The notes: generated by a model from the sequence alone, not told the origin. DNA of 64,000 nucleotides from Panulirus ornatus (GCF_036320965.1 NC_092276.1:8820023-8884022), one strand, 5' to 3'. Shown: positions 1 through 11,987, numbered from the stretch's first letter. Numbers and translations: made by a program.

Positions 1-607
1 TGAATATTTTTTTGTAATGGAGCAGCGAGACACTGAAGACGTATCATTAAACCATTACCGCAATTTGAAAATCAAATTTGCCTTTAAGAAATGATATTTT
101 TGACTCTGCAAAAAGTTCCTTTCTCCTGTAGTCTGTTTAGTTATATATTTTAATGCCAGAACGATTTTTCAGACGAAATTCGTAGCAGATAATCTTTCGA
201 AACCGTTAATACAGCGGGTCTGTCGTGTTAAAAGTAAATTTCAGGTTTCTAGTGAAGCAGAGGGACACAAAATGGGTTATCAGATTCGTTGGAGCTTAAA
301 GTAGATTAAATGATTTTCCACTTGTATCAAAGCAGTGACTTGCTAGTTACCAAGTACCGGACGAGATGTGTCAACTGATAAATACTTCTAACTAGCACAT
401 TAGGAGAACCTTCCCTTATCTTTAAAAGTCTTGTAGAGTCTATAACTTTATTATAGAAATGGCAGAAAACTGTTTAGGTTTTGAAAATCCTGTTTCATAA
501 TTCCCTTCTCTTTGCCTTTGTAACATTTTCTTTAAAGAAATGATAGAAAATAGTTTAGGATTTCAAAAACTTAGGTTTCATGAAGTCCCTTCTCTTGCCC
601 CCTACAG

Positions 608-733
608 GGCCAGATTCGTGCACAAACACAGTAGCATGTGTACATACAAATGGTTATTGTGCAGACTACTGTAGTGTTGGCGAGAACCCTATCCATGAGC
701 TGTGTGAGGGCAGCTGCGTCTGCTGTGTTAAAG
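608..733 (+). CDS. Gene E (partial): 8-Cys module exon, gamma class
   Basis: Single exon between a CCCCCTACAG acceptor and a GGTAAGG donor, phase 1 on both sides, 126 nt. It encodes one 8-Cys module with spacing C-x5-C-x6-C-x3-C-x10-C-x3-C-x-CC, starting GPDSCTNTVAC and ending CVCCVK. It is closest to the penultimate-type modules of gene B (37849-37977) and gene A (14393-14521), which share the H-x-GYC and GEN motifs. The rest of the gene lies upstream of the window, so this is the 3' part of another plus-strand member of the family. The product is predicted to be secreted by analogy with its complete relatives. Confidence 0.8.
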
Positions 734-1846
734 GTAAGGTCCTCCTCGGTTCCTTTGCACTTCCATCGCTCGTCAGAGAGGGTATCATTGCATGCTGTAC
801 AGTTTAAGGTTCTTGAGAGAGTTGGGATTTGAAGATAGGATTGGTCAGTTGGCGATAGTGTAATGTAAGTATATGGTATGATGAAAATGTTAATTGAAGA
901 ACTGGAAATTTGCTTAATTACGTAGCCTGCAAGCGTTGGATGATCAAGGAAAGGCTATATTGGGATTGTGATAAGGGGTTCAGCTGGTCTAATTATGTGG
1001 GAAAATATTAAAATCAAAGTAGAAAATCTAAAGTTTTAGATTACTATCGGCATACGTAAGATTTCGATGAACGTAAATGGATTTAAATCTAAGGAAAGCT
1101 TGATATATTTCGAAATTTTCATGATCGTTTCTCCTGTTTGGCTGGACAATTTTTTTTTTTTTTTTTAGGGCTCTAGTCCCTTGCAGTCTTCTAAGGAAAG
1201 TTCATAAGCCTAAATGAATCAAATCTTGTTCACGAATTCAACCCATGGAAGTTTAATACACATTACTAACGTAGTGAAGGCTGTCGAAAAGCCTGGCTAT
1301 CGTTAATTGCAAGGCAACCTACCAGACGTGTAACCCCTTCAAATTTTGTTCTTGTTAGGAATACATCTTTAAATTCTTTTGGGTTAAATATCATTTGCTC
1401 TCTCAAAACTTGTAAGTATAATAAACTTTTTTTTTCCTCGGTTCATAATAGTAGGTATGTATGAGAATTTCTCAAGAGACTTTAGTCTCTTTACCCACAA
1501 AGCAATATGCCTAAGTTTGTTGAAGATGGATAATGATAGATCATAGTCTGGTGCTAATGATAAAAAACCGTATTTTCTCATTGTAAGGTTATGATCTATA
1601 AAGACGTTCAAATGACTCTAGGTGAGTTTATAAAGTGAATGAATCTTAAGTTGTATGGGGTACTTTTGAATCAAACTTTACAGCAAAGTACTATTATTTC
1701 ATAAAATTTGTGGTTTCTAATGAACTTTGAAAGAAATAAAATGCCACTTGTATGAAAAGGAAACCTGAGGACTTTGTTTTTCTTATACGATTCTTGAATC
1801 TAACTTTATCATGATATCGTGTTAACACGTCCTTGTATGATTTCAG
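734..1846 (+). other. Intron of gene E, no coding signal
   Basis: Non-coding. It contains a T17 tract followed by AG at 1150-1168, which could also act as an acceptor (next codons GG-CTC-TAG). I prefer the acceptor at 1846 because the following residues resemble the terminal exon of gene B. Confidence 0.45.
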
Positions 1847-1869
1847 ATGCCCCGACTTATGGCTCATAA
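1847..1869 (+). CDS. Gene E: candidate terminal exon
   Basis: TGATTTCAG acceptor followed in the required phase by codons giving D-APTYGS-stop. Gene B ends R-FPTYP-stop and gene A ends R-LVHYP-stop from equally tiny last exons, so the length, phase and PTY core agree. A canonical AATAAA lies 140 nt downstream. Alternative: the poly-T acceptor at 1167. Confidence 0.45.
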
Positions 1870-2008
1870 TTGACAACGTCACCAGTAGATGCACCCACAC
1901 TGCTGATCTGTTGACACGCAACTCTACCGTTAACAGACTTCTGTTCATGAGAGAAGCTTTGCCCAAATCATAATGTAAATAGTCACGGACGTTATGTAAT
2001 GGTAATTT

Positions 2009-2014
2009 AATAAA
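2009..2014 (+). promoter_or_regulatory. Candidate polyadenylation signal of gene E
   Basis: AATAAA about 140 nt after the candidate stop codon at 1869, consistent with an mRNA 3' end near 2030. Confidence 0.4.
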
Positions 2015-2216
2015 TGAGATCGAATATTTTGGGTATTTAAATAAGTCTAAATATCGACTTTTTTTGGATATTTAAGTATCAAATGTCTAAATTCTTGTGG
2101 TCAACAAGTGGACGATTATGTAGCCTGATCAAACGAAGCTTGTCCAGGGTTTCTGTATATCATGTGCATATACCACGATAATCGTGGTAGTGTAATTCTG
2201 TGATGGAGGCTGACAC

Positions 2217-2520
2217 GTTAGATGGAGGTGGGGCGCGGTGGTGTGTGAGGGACGTGGCGTACGGTGGTGTGAGAGGTGGTATGTGATGGAGGTGGCGTAT
2301 GGTGGTGAGATAGTATGTGATGGAGGTGGTGAGATGGTATGTGATGGAGGTGGCGTATGGTGGTGTGAGAGGTGGTATGTGATGGAGGTGGCGTATGGTG
2401 GTGAGGTGGTATGTGATGGTGGTGTGCGAGGGAGGTGGCGTACGGTGGTGAGAGCTGGTATGTGATGGAGGTGGCGTACGGTGGTGTGTGAGGGAGGTAG
2501 CGTACGGTGGTATGTGAGGT
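2217..2520. repeat. G-rich minisatellite
   Basis: Tandem, imperfect copies built from GATGGAGGTGGCGTATGG and GTGTGAGAGGTGGTATGT blocks. The open frames on both strands here (including a His/Pro-rich one on minus) are artefacts of the repeat. Confidence 0.85.
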
Positions 2521-3170
2521 TCTTTTACGAGTGGGATATTCCATATGGTATCGTAGCATTTGACCTTTTTCCCATAATTGGCAGCTCCATTGAAGACTTA
2601 CTAGAATATCGAGGCTCGATAGCACTTTGTTTTGCTAAGAATCTGTTGCTTGTTGACGCTTAACTGTAAACAGAGCCTGTGTAATGGCTTTGGTAGACCT
2701 GTGCGCCTAGGCTTGGTATGACTGTGATGGTACCGGTTTAATTTGAACATTAAAACACCATACCTATAAAACTCGTAGGTACACTCGGCACAAAAACTGA
2801 TCTTACAATTTCAGTGACTTTACACAAGGACTGGAAGGATAAAACATGCCAACCTCTTAAAAGGTTATTACTATATGTTCATTGATGTAATTTTTTGTGC
2901 TATGTACATTTTTTCTCTTAAAACAAGCTATTACTCGCGTGAATGTGGTGCACATGCGAAAGTGTTAAAATCTTAACGTAACGCCAAACGATGGATTGCA
3001 TTAAAATGCATAAATAGGGTAGTAATCGGTAAAATGTTGATGAACCTATATTAGGCCAAAAGTCTGAGAGGCTTCTAAAGTTTGGTCCCCGTTCTAAAAC
3101 GAGTGAAAATAGATATAGGGAAGGTCCAGAGGGAAATATGAACTGGTGTGAATATATATTCATCTATTAT
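2521..3170. other. Intergenic, nothing recognised
   Basis: No ORF with coding character, no splice-bounded module and no repeat structure seen. Confidence 0.5.
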
Positions 3171-3172
3171 AC

Positions 3173-3360
3173 ATTGTCGCTTTCTCCCGCGTTAGCGAGG
3201 TAACCCAAGGAAACTGACTAAAGAATGGCCCAATACATGTATATACATACACTTCCACACATATGTATACACATGTACATAATTCATATTTGCTGCCTTT
3301 ATTCATCCCGTTGCCACACATGAAATGACAACCCCCTCCCCCCGCATATATATATATATG
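3173..3360 (-). mobile_element. Short non-LTR-derived element (tail copy)
   Basis: Begins with the antisense of the conserved 3' tail shared with the LINE copies at 4822-6235 and 55866-57440 (key block TCTCCCGCGTTAGCGAGGTA, then a GGAAAC...GAATGGCCC block). It then runs through TATACATACAC-type and TTTATTCATCCC sequence and ends in CCCCGC(AT)n. It has no RT-coding part, so it is a non-autonomous or severely truncated copy sharing the LINE 3' end. Confidence 0.6.
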
Positions 3361-3369
3361 ACCGTATGA

Positions 3370-4220
3370 GGTACCCACTGTCTCTTAAAACATAACGGGT
3401 ACAATGTACTTTATACCAAAACATAATGGTGATATAGACTTGCATCTATACCAAACATTACACAATAGTGTTTGATGAAGTGTTCAGGTATCTAGACAGA
3501 GTACATCATTCAACAACCACACACTTCTCTAGTAGACTCCATATGAATTCATCTGCAATGCAGATATTGTGAACTAGAAGGCTCAGCCCTTGCGAACCAT
3601 TATATTGGAACTTGTTTGAATTCGGATCGTACAGGAATCTACCAAAGCACGACTGGTACGACATATAAGCCAGGCATTTCGGTGACAGTAGATTCGAGTG
3701 GAATTAATGTTGATAACGTGTGGTGTGGTGGGGGGGTTTACACTAAACTACGACCCTGGCATGATTAGTGTCTGTGTGTAATCGAACTGGCCAGCGTTCC
3801 TGAATTGGAGGTATTATAATGAGGTTCTTTGGGTTAATTTGAAGATAACGTACGCTTCGCATTCGAAATCTACATCACTGCTATTTCAAGGTATCAACCG
3901 TATGAACTTTATAATGCATGGTTTCGAATGTTTAGCCTTGGTAATGTTACGGTAAGCATGTTGACTGGTATTACTAATGCGTATATAAAGTATGAGCGAA
4001 GTGTAGATGTATGTTCGTTAGCCCTGTGCTTCGTTTTCTTTGTCTAGGGCCAATGACGTAGTATACAGACTCCACACACATGCATATGGGTAGGCTATGT
4101 ATATATATACAGGCTTTGGTGTTGGGAACACCTAACTTTTGAGGTGAGGGGGTTTCCTGTCATCTCGCTATAGAACATCTTTATCAGATGGTTCGTCAGT
4201 TACGATGAGTTCCAGAAAAT
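3370..4220. other. Intergenic, nothing recognised
   Basis: No supported feature. It precedes the Penelope-like remnant and may hold more of that element in unrecognisable form. Confidence 0.4.
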
Positions 4221-4224
4221 TCTC

Positions 4225-4560
4225 CTGGATGCATCGATAAAGTGCCATGTAGAAATTGATAAGTTTTATGTTGGGCAGACTGGCAAGGATATTTGTTAGA
4301 CTTAAGCATCATAAATATAGTATAAGAACAGGACAAGAATCAAATGCCTTGTTTAATCACGTTAAAAACTATGATCATTGTATTGAATGGAGTAATGCCA
4401 TCTCGAATATAAACTCTACTCCAGTACCACGAAAGATATCGTTGAATCTTCTATTATTGAATACACAAAGAATTATAACTAACATTAGTGAAGGTCTATA
4501 CAAATTGGATTAACTTTATTGATAGAATTTGTAGACAATTTACCTTGTCCACATAAATTA
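4225..4560 (+). pseudogene. Penelope-like retroelement remnant, GIY-YIG endonuclease region
   Basis: Frame-broken coding remnant. One frame gives KFYVGQTGKDIC before a stop. The neighbouring frame then continues RLKHHKYSIRTGQ, NALFNHVKNYDHCIEW and, further on, ISEGLYKLD. The order YVGQTG - RL..HK..(I/V)RTG - NA...H - H.I.W is the signature of the GIY-YIG endonuclease at the C-terminus of Penelope-like elements. At least one frameshift and stops make it non-functional. No RT domain was found upstream in the window. Confidence 0.6.
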
Positions 4561-4757
4561 GATACGCTCGTTCTGTCTCGGACAATCACTTGTTTACCAA
4601 ATGGCGTTCTAGCTACGTATCGTCGTCGTATATCAACCGTTATATTTTTCTTGTATTTCTCATATGAATATTATACGAAAGTGCACTTGGAAACTTGTGT
4701 TCATTTTCCCCGTGGACTCTTAGGCATATACTTGATTACGCGCAAAATTGATTCTTT

Positions 4758-4759
<2 letters not shown>

Positions 4760-4803
<44 letters not shown>
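4760..4803. repeat. (TA)n microsatellite
   Basis: About 22 TA units directly before the LINE copy that follows. Confidence 0.95.
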
Positions 4804-4806
<3 letters not shown>

Positions 4807-4821
4807 CATATCTCTGTTTTC

Positions 4822-6235
4822 TAAGTATTTCTCTCATACATTCTTCAAGCAGACCTGATCCAAACATCCTCTACCACTTCTGAAACCACACTGCTCTTCC
4901 TCAGTGTGGTTCCAGAAGTGGTAGAGGGTGTGTGGATCAGGTGTTTGCTTTGGAGAATGTGGGAAATTTGCATGTAGCATTAATAGATCTGGAGAAGGCA
5001 TATGATAGTTGATAAAGATGCGTTGTGGAAGGTATTTAGAGTATATTGTGTGGGAGGTAAGATGCCAGAAGCAGTAAAAAGTTTTCATCAAGGATGTAAG
5101 GCGTGTGTAAGAGTAGGAAAAGAAAGTGACTGGTTCCCAGTGAATGTCTGTTTGCGGCAGGGGTGTGTGATGTCTCCATGGTGGTTTGATTTGTTCATGG
5201 ATGGGGTTGTTAGGGAGGTGCATGCAGGAGTTTTGGAGAGAGGGGGAAAGTATGCAGTCTGTTGTGGATGAAAGGGCCTGGGAAGTGAATCGGTTGTTCG
5301 CTGATGATACAGCGCTGGTGGCTGATTCGGGTGGGAAACGCAGAAGTTGGTGACCGAGTTTGGTAAAGTGTGTGAAAAAGTTGAGAGTAAATATGAATAA
5401 GTGCAAGGTTATTAGGTTCAGTAGGGTTTAGGGAAAAGTTAACTGGGAGGTGAGTTTGGAGAAAAACTGGAGGAAGTGAAGTGTTTTAGATATCTGGGAG
5501 TGGATTTAGCAGCGTATGGAACCATGGAAGCGAAAGTGAGTCACAGGTTGGGGGAGTGGGCGAAGGTTCTGGGAGCGTTGAAGAATGTGTGGAAGGCGAG
5601 AACGTTATCTGGAAGAGCAAGAATGGGTAGGTTTGAAGGAATAGTGATTGCTACAATGTTGTATGGTTGCGAGGCGTGGGCTATAGATAGGGTTGTGCGG
5701 AGGAGGGTGGATGTGTTGGAATTGAAATGTTTGAGGACAATATGTGGTGTGAAGTGGTTTGATCGAGTAAGTAATGAAAGCGTAAGAGAGATGTAATATA
5801 AAGTGTGGTTGAAAGAGCAGAAAAGGGTGTATTTAATGGTTTACTCACATGGAGAGAATGAGTGAGCAAAGATTAACAGAGGATATATGTGTCAGAGGTG
5901 GAGGGAACGAGAAGTGGGAGACCAAATTGGAGGTGGAAAAATGGAGTGAAAAAGATTTTGAGCGATCGGGGCCTGAACATGCAGGAGGGTGAAAGGCGGG
6001 GTGGCGACGAAAATGGATGAAGGCAGCAAGAATGGATATGTACATGTGTATATATGTATATGCCTGTGTATGTATACGTTGAAATGTATAGGTATGTCTA
6101 TGTGCATGTGTGGGCGTTTATGTACATACATATGTATTTGGGTTGGTTGGGCCATTCTTTCGTCTGTTTCCTTGCGCTGCCTCGCTATCGCGGGAGACGG
6201 CGACTAAGTATACATATATATATATATATATTATA
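4822..6235 (+). mobile_element. Degraded LINE (RTE-like non-LTR retrotransposon) with inverted 5' end
   Basis: Plus-strand RT remnants: LEKAYDS region near 4992, GRECDW-like region near 5120, LRQGCVMSPWWFDLFMDG at 5152-5205, an ADDTALVAD block near 5300 and a C-terminal YGCEAW...RVDVLELKCLRT block at 5660-5740. The same order is intact in the copy at 55866-57440. Frames are broken by stops and indels. The first ~80 nt (4822-4900) are an inverted duplicate of the start of the sense part (4904 on), forming a near-palindrome. The 3' end carries the family tail (GGGCCATTCTTTCGTCTG... GCGGGAGACGGCGAC) and ends in (TA)n near 6235. The clade call is from memory of motif style only. Confidence 0.75.
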
Positions 6236-6239
6236 TTGG

Positions 6240-6780
6240 AATTATCAAATGCCACAAAAGCAGTTACGCCTCGAAAAAAGTAGGAAGAGGAAACATTTTT
6301 TTTTTTCATGTACATGAAAATAATTGAACGATCATTCAGCGAAGGTTTGAGCAATTCATGCTCATAAAAGCAATAGCGTAGTTTGTACTTCTGTTTAACG
6401 ACTAATTCAGATATGTATCCATTGTGGGATTATTATTTCGGGTTGAATCTGAACTCGAGTTGGTAATATTTTTGTTTTTGTATTTAGAAATCATACGAAG
6501 AGACGGAACCATTCGGAATCACAAGGACGAAAGCATATACTGCTAAGAATTGATGCTCAGAAGAGCGTGTCTTGCTATACATCGACGTAGAATATTCCAA
6601 AGTTATGTGCTTAAAGGTAAAAACACGCTCATGAGTATGGGATTTCTGCATCAATCTTGCAAAGTAACGCATCGTCTTCCATCCCAGGGTATAAGCTAAT
6701 GTAAGGTATGTAGTGTCACTTCTAATACTAGCTATGTTTGTGGGTAGTTATGACGTCTAAGAATATTTTCAAGTTTAGTT
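6240..6780. other. Intergenic, nothing recognised
   Basis: No supported gene or repeat after the LINE tail. Confidence 0.45.
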
Positions 6781-6785
6781 TTACT

Positions 6786-6860
6786 GCAGGCAGTAAAGTC
6801 ACAGCAACACCTGCAGGCAGTAAAGTCACAGCAACACCTGGGCTCAGTAAAGCAACACAA
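6786..6860. repeat. 27-bp direct repeat, 2.6 copies
   Basis: Two exact copies of a 27-bp unit (GCAGGCAGTAAAGTCACAGC plus ACACCT and flank) and a shortened third copy. Confidence 0.85.
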
Positions 6861-7012
6861 GACATGACTAGATCAAGGAGAACCGTAGTATTGGGCATTA
6901 AACAATCATCCCTCCAGACGACACAACACTGGACGTGAGGCCATTAATCTCTCTGAAATATGGACTCGATCATCCTGAATCCACTTCTCGTTGATCTAAT
7001 TTTTAGGAAGAC

Positions 7013-7036
7013 ACACACACACACACACACGCACAC
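7013..7036. repeat. (CA)n microsatellite
   Basis: ACACAC run with one G interruption. Confidence 0.9.
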
Positions 7037-7329
7037 ACTTCCTAGTAAACCAGCAACAGACGTGTGTTCATGCCTGTCGTCCTGCTGATCTATCTAATAT
7101 CTGACAGTTCTCAGACGAGCGAGATTGTTTCCTGCATTTAGGATCGTCCATCCTGCCAGCCAGCCGTGCCCAAACTGGCCCACAGGGACGACATTAAGTG
7201 GGCAGGAGACGATCCAGTCCGGTGTTCCGTGTGATGAAAGACACACCAGCCGGACGCCACATGCTATGGAGACTGTGTGGGTGGGCTTTGTGTCGAGGCG
7301 AGACACACACTGAGGTGAGGAACCAGGCA

Positions 7330-7965
7330 GTCACATGATTGTGTGTGTGTAGAGGTGAGGAGGGAGCCACGGATTGTAGAGGCGAGGGTTAGGTAGCCAC
7401 ATGGTATGTGTGTGTGTAGAGGTGAGGAGGGAGCCACGGATTGTAGAGGCGAGGGTTAGGTAGCCACATGGTATGTGTGTGTGTGTAGAGGTGAGGAGGG
7501 AGCCACGGATTGTAGAGGCGAGGGTTAGGTAGCCACATGGTGTGTGTGTAGAGGTGAGGAGGGAGCCACGGATTGTAGAGGCGAGGGTTAGGTAGCCACA
7601 TGGTATGTGTGTGTAGAGGTGAGGAGGGAGCCACGGATTGTAGAGGCGAGGGTTAGGTAGCCACATGGTATGTGTGTGTGTGTAGAGGTGAGGAGGGAGC
7701 CACGGAGTATAGAAGTGAGGGACCAGGTAGCCACAAGCTGTGTGTGTAGTGGTGAGGTGAGAGCCACGGATTATAGAAGCGAAGGACCAGGCAGCCACAT
7801 GCCGAGTGTGTGTGTAGAGGTGAGGAGGGTGCCAGAGAATATAGAAGTGAGGGACCAGGTAGCCACATGCTATGTGTAGAGGTGAGAGCCACGGAGTATA
7901 GAGGCGAGACACCAGGTAGCCACATGGTATGGAGGATAGCTGTGTGTGTGTGTGTGTAGAAGCGA
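7330..7965. repeat. ~65-bp minisatellite with embedded (TG)n
   Basis: About nine to ten tandem units. Each holds AGAGGTGAGGAGGGAGCCAC, a GGATTGTAGAGGCGAGGGTT-type block, a GGTAGCCACATGGT block and a variable (TG)n. Units diverge toward the right end. The long minus-strand open frames (Thr/His/Trp/Leu-rich) come from the repeat and are not proposed as a gene. Confidence 0.9.
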
Positions 7966-8199
7966 GGGAGCCAAGGATTTTTTTGTGTCCATGTAAGTGA
8001 AGGATCAGCCAGCAACAGACAGCGGTGGATGGGTCTCTCTCTCTACAGAGATGTAGGAAAAGACAGCAACAGATCATACGGGATGAACCAAGACGTATAC
8101 AGGAGAGAGGGATTAGTAGAATGAGACAGTCGAGATCAAGTGGACGAGAAACTAGTAGGAGGACGACTTTTGTGAACATGAAAGGGTTATAAAATCAAA

Positions 8200-10527
8200 A
8201 GGAAAATCGCATGTTAATTTCCTGTCCAAATCGTCCAAACCAGAGATTCTTTTATAGTAACTGGTAAAGTTATCAGATATGGAGTCAGCTTTGTACATTG
8301 TGTTTATCCCGTTTTATCAGACCTTATTTCCAACTGATTGACCGATTGCTTTCTATTGATCGCACAGTGTAGGATTCTTCTTCCCTATCCTGTTTTTTTT
8401 TTTAAGTTCCTCGCTATTCTAATGGGATTCCTTTTACAATGAAAAGACCAAAGGTTAGATGCATGATCAGCTGTTATGTCGCTGGTGTGTAGAGAGATGT
8501 CGAGGCTGAGTGACCAGAGTAAGGCAAGGTGTCCACAGTAACAACCACCTTTGTGGTATCAAGTAACTAGACACATGACTAATACATCAATACCGCGTTT
8601 CTTGGTAAACATGTTAGTCTACCGTATGTCCAAGTTAACCGCGTATCCACCTTGGTATACACCTATATGTATCCACCTGTATGGAAGAAGTGTGCGAGAG
8701 ATTTCTCAGTAGGGAAGGCGTCATACGAGTGGCTGCTTCTGTTCGCGAGAACAGACAGCCAGCCATTACTAAAGGCACAGATGCGACACATCTGGTGTGG
8801 GGAACATCCATCTATTCTTTCTATGAACACAGACTTTCCACATTATCAACTGTGAATTTATAAGCTTAAGAGATCCTTTTCTCAAAGCCCAGTGTCTGTG
8901 CACCTTGATATTTCATCATGGAAAGAATGATACCCTCTTCCAGCACAGCTCTAAGAAATAGTGTTCGAGTAAGGAAGGCAATATCGAACCATAATAAAAT
9001 GGCGTCCGCAACACTGCATAGTCTCTTCCATCATGTGAGTAAGCTTTAGACTGACCGAAACGTGAAATATGCTCAAGCTGGCTGGTATTGAAGCTGGGGA
9101 ATTTTGTACCTGCGAGTAAAAACACTGGGTACTGAAATACACTTGATTACCATATTAAGCATGGTGGCATATTTTGCTAATCAAGCTTGCTTTAAAACTT
9201 TGGGTAAGTTACCCAGCTTGAACACTCGTAAGAAACTGCTTGTACACCACCAAATAACCAAGCTTAGACACCGAACAGCTAAGCTTGAAAACCACCAAGA
9301 AACCCCCATCATGTAACACTGCTACCAAAAAACTCTGCTTCAGCTCAAATGTCAAACAAGAGTTTGAATATCAGTACCAACTTCCCAGCTTGTATTCAGC
9401 TAACTAAAAACTCATCTTGAACATTGTTGGTAAACAAACCAACTTCAACATTACTACCAAAATGCAGAAGTCAAACCAAACAACACCAAAAAGGAAAAAG
9501 TATTAAAAAAAACCCTCCTTGAACCCGACTAAAATGTAACTAGACTAAATTGATAGCGATATGTATTTCCCTAAGAGTTCACGGGAAAATGAAAGATACA
9601 AAGGTTGGTTAATCTTGCTAAAGTTTTCGCTACTGTACACTATATTTCCATCGTAATTAACATTAGGCCGTAAAATAGTTATAAATCTAGAGGTTCTAAG
9701 TTTCCTCCTTTCGATTAAGACTAAAAGACAATCGCTGACGAAGAGACCATGTATAGGCGTTGTACTGCTCAATAGAGAGTCTGTAATATTAAAGTTTGCC
9801 TTACCAGCGCGGCACATTAGTTAAACAAGAGACTAAAAATGTAGTATCGTTACTTTACAAAGTTCCAAAATAGGTCACAAGGCAAGTTACCTTTCCCAGA
9901 GGTTGATCAACCTAGCAAACCTATCCAGTCCTACACGTCCAGACAACTGCAGCTGTAAAAGGTGAAGGAAATGTCAAGGGAACATTAAATATTTGCTCCA
10001 CGAACAGTCAAGTGATCTCGAGTCATATTTCCAGTTCGTGAAGTGATGGGTAACCAGTGTCGAGCTGCAGGCGAGGTTGGAATTGCGCCTCGTCGTATTT
10101 TACAGTTACTTGCTACAGTGAAGGACTCACTGTCGTGCATGAAATACGAGCTGTGAACTTGCGTCGCATACAGTAGCTCGTAAAAGTTTCTAATGGTTAC
10201 TGGACATTATTCGCGAAAAATAGTACAAGTTGCACCAGCTGTTCTGGAAATTTGTTAGTGTATACGTTTGTCACGATTAATCTGTACGTACATTAAAACA
10301 CAGTTGTGGGTAAAAAGATAGTCATGGGACAGTGTTATTTCCGAGATAACGAGCGTTTCTGGAACGTGAACAAGCGTCTTCCATGGCATTCAATACGAGT
10401 GATCCACACCACACTTTACAAGGACTTTTTAGAGAAAGTATGCAAATCCGAATATTTTCCAGCATCTGTATCCATGCGTCGCCAGACCAGCCCTGGTTGC
10501 ATAACGTATTAGTGTTTTACACGTCTA
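8200..10527. other. Intergenic, nothing recognised
   Basis: AT-rich sequence with only short open frames, no family exons and no clear transposon ends. Confidence 0.5.
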
Positions 10528-10548
10528 AAGCCACGTCCACACGGTCGA
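10528..10548 (+). repeat. Left terminal inverted repeat
   Basis: 21 bp beginning AAGCCACGTCCACACGG, exact reverse complement of 11988-12008. Confidence 0.9.
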
Positions 10549-10774
10549 ACTGTGCCTGGCAGGGCAAAGTCTGCAGACTATACCCGCGTAAGGTGTCCAC
10601 ACAGCTGTCTGTGGTGGTTGGAGGGCAGTCGGACGCCAGCAGTTGTTGTGAGCGAGTGGATCATTACGGTACGATCACCACGGTGCGCGCCATACTTCGA
10701 AAGATAGCACTATATTCTATCATAATTGGTGCCTGCATTAAAAACAAGAGACCACAGAGACGTGTCTAGTGCCG

Positions 10775-11090
10775 GGAGTGGTTGCAGAGACGTGAAAGAA
10801 TGGGTAGCTCTGACAATCCTACGTGAATTGTAGGAGGAAAATGAAACCGTTCCACAATTACGTGCGGATGGACATAGTTCTTTTTATACTTGTATCGAAA
10901 GTGGAGAGCTACATTCAGAGACAAGTATGAGGCAAAGTATTACACCAGCAGCAGTACGTGTAGAGGCAACCTGGCTACTGCTACACATCCCTTCAATACA
11001 GTACGAGGATATCCAAGCAGAGTCATCATACCAGAAACCCGTCATGCTATATATGAAGCTCTGAAGGATGATTACATGAAGGTAAGCTAT
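10775..11090 (+). pseudogene. Harbinger-type transposase remnant
   Basis: Recognisable pieces lie in different frames: EENETVPQLR, then VESYIQRQ, then MRQSITPAAVRVEA, then IPETRHAIYEALKDDYMKV. This is the order seen in the N-terminal half of Harbinger transposases, ahead of the DDE catalytic domain. Several frameshifts and stops are present and the DDE region was not found, so it is inactive. Confidence 0.55.
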
Positions 11091-11519
11091 GTAGATAGTA
11101 ATGAGGTCCTAATAATATTGAGAAATTCATGTATACATAGAGCCATAAATTATACCATACTCGTACTATGAGGTTCCACTCTCCCAAATGAAGCCTATAC
11201 ACAAAACACCACCAGCGTGCGAATCACAGACATACTGTACTATTTAGGGGTAATATATATCACTTCATATTAAATACCTGTATTTGTTTACGAAAAGTAC
11301 AACATAACGTAAATCCTGCAAATACATATCCTATGTAATATATAATACAACTATCTAGTACATATTGCACCTTTACCAAATTATACAACTTGCATGTACC
11401 ACTTTCCTATTTGGTGCACATTTTAATCCCGTCGTACCTATTCCACCCTAGACATGTTTCACCTTACTCGGTCAACTTTGTCGACGATGTTAGTTTACTC
11501 ATACACATTACATCACGAA

Positions 11520-11735
11520 TTAATTTTTCGGCATATATTTTATTGTCGCCATATATCTGTCGTAGACCGTTTGCGACCCAGCTCCTGATTTCTTCGATGT
11601 GCATATTAGCCTCAATTCTCGCCGATGTTGGTTTCCGAGGGAATCGAATTTCATTTTTACATCATTAACACTCCTGCTTATTGTCTGTGCTATATCCCTT
11701 ATTGCTGCAGCAAGTTTGTCCATTTCTGTAATCAA
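11520..11735 (-). pseudogene. MADF/Myb-SANT-like second ORF of the Harbinger element
   Basis: Open frame of 71 residues. It contains KFDSLGNQHRRELRLI followed by SKKSGAGS..VY, matching the usual end of MADF/Myb-SANT domains (LR..Y.rElkk...SkkSGa...vY). PIF/Harbinger elements encode such a DNA-binding partner next to the transposase. The N-terminal half of the domain is missing. Confidence 0.55.
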
Positions 11736-11987
11736 AACGCCTTACATTCCACAGACATTCATGCGATTTATATATATATATCAAAGTTATAGTGTCTTGT
11801 CGTGAGCAATATGCACTAGTACTCGGTGGTAGTCAGTGGATTTGCCCGAACCTTACCTCGTGCGTTTGGCAGTGACGGAAGACCTCCATCCACTGCCCTC
11901 TACTGGCGCCGGGAGCGGACAGTTTGATGGTTTGCCCGCTGAAACTGCTCGTACAAGGGCAAAGAGTTCGTGCCCGACGGACACTTC

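Noticed and set aside
2218..2625. His/Pro/Ser-rich frame on minus
   Set aside because: G-rich minisatellite read on the complementary strand.
7331..8179. 282-codon Thr/His/Leu-rich frame on minus
   Set aside because: Product of the ~65-bp minisatellite with (TG)n; repeated translation in several frames shows no selection.
10383..10769. 128-codon plus-strand frame across the left Harbinger TIR
   Set aside because: Crosses the transposon boundary, so it joins unrelated sequence.
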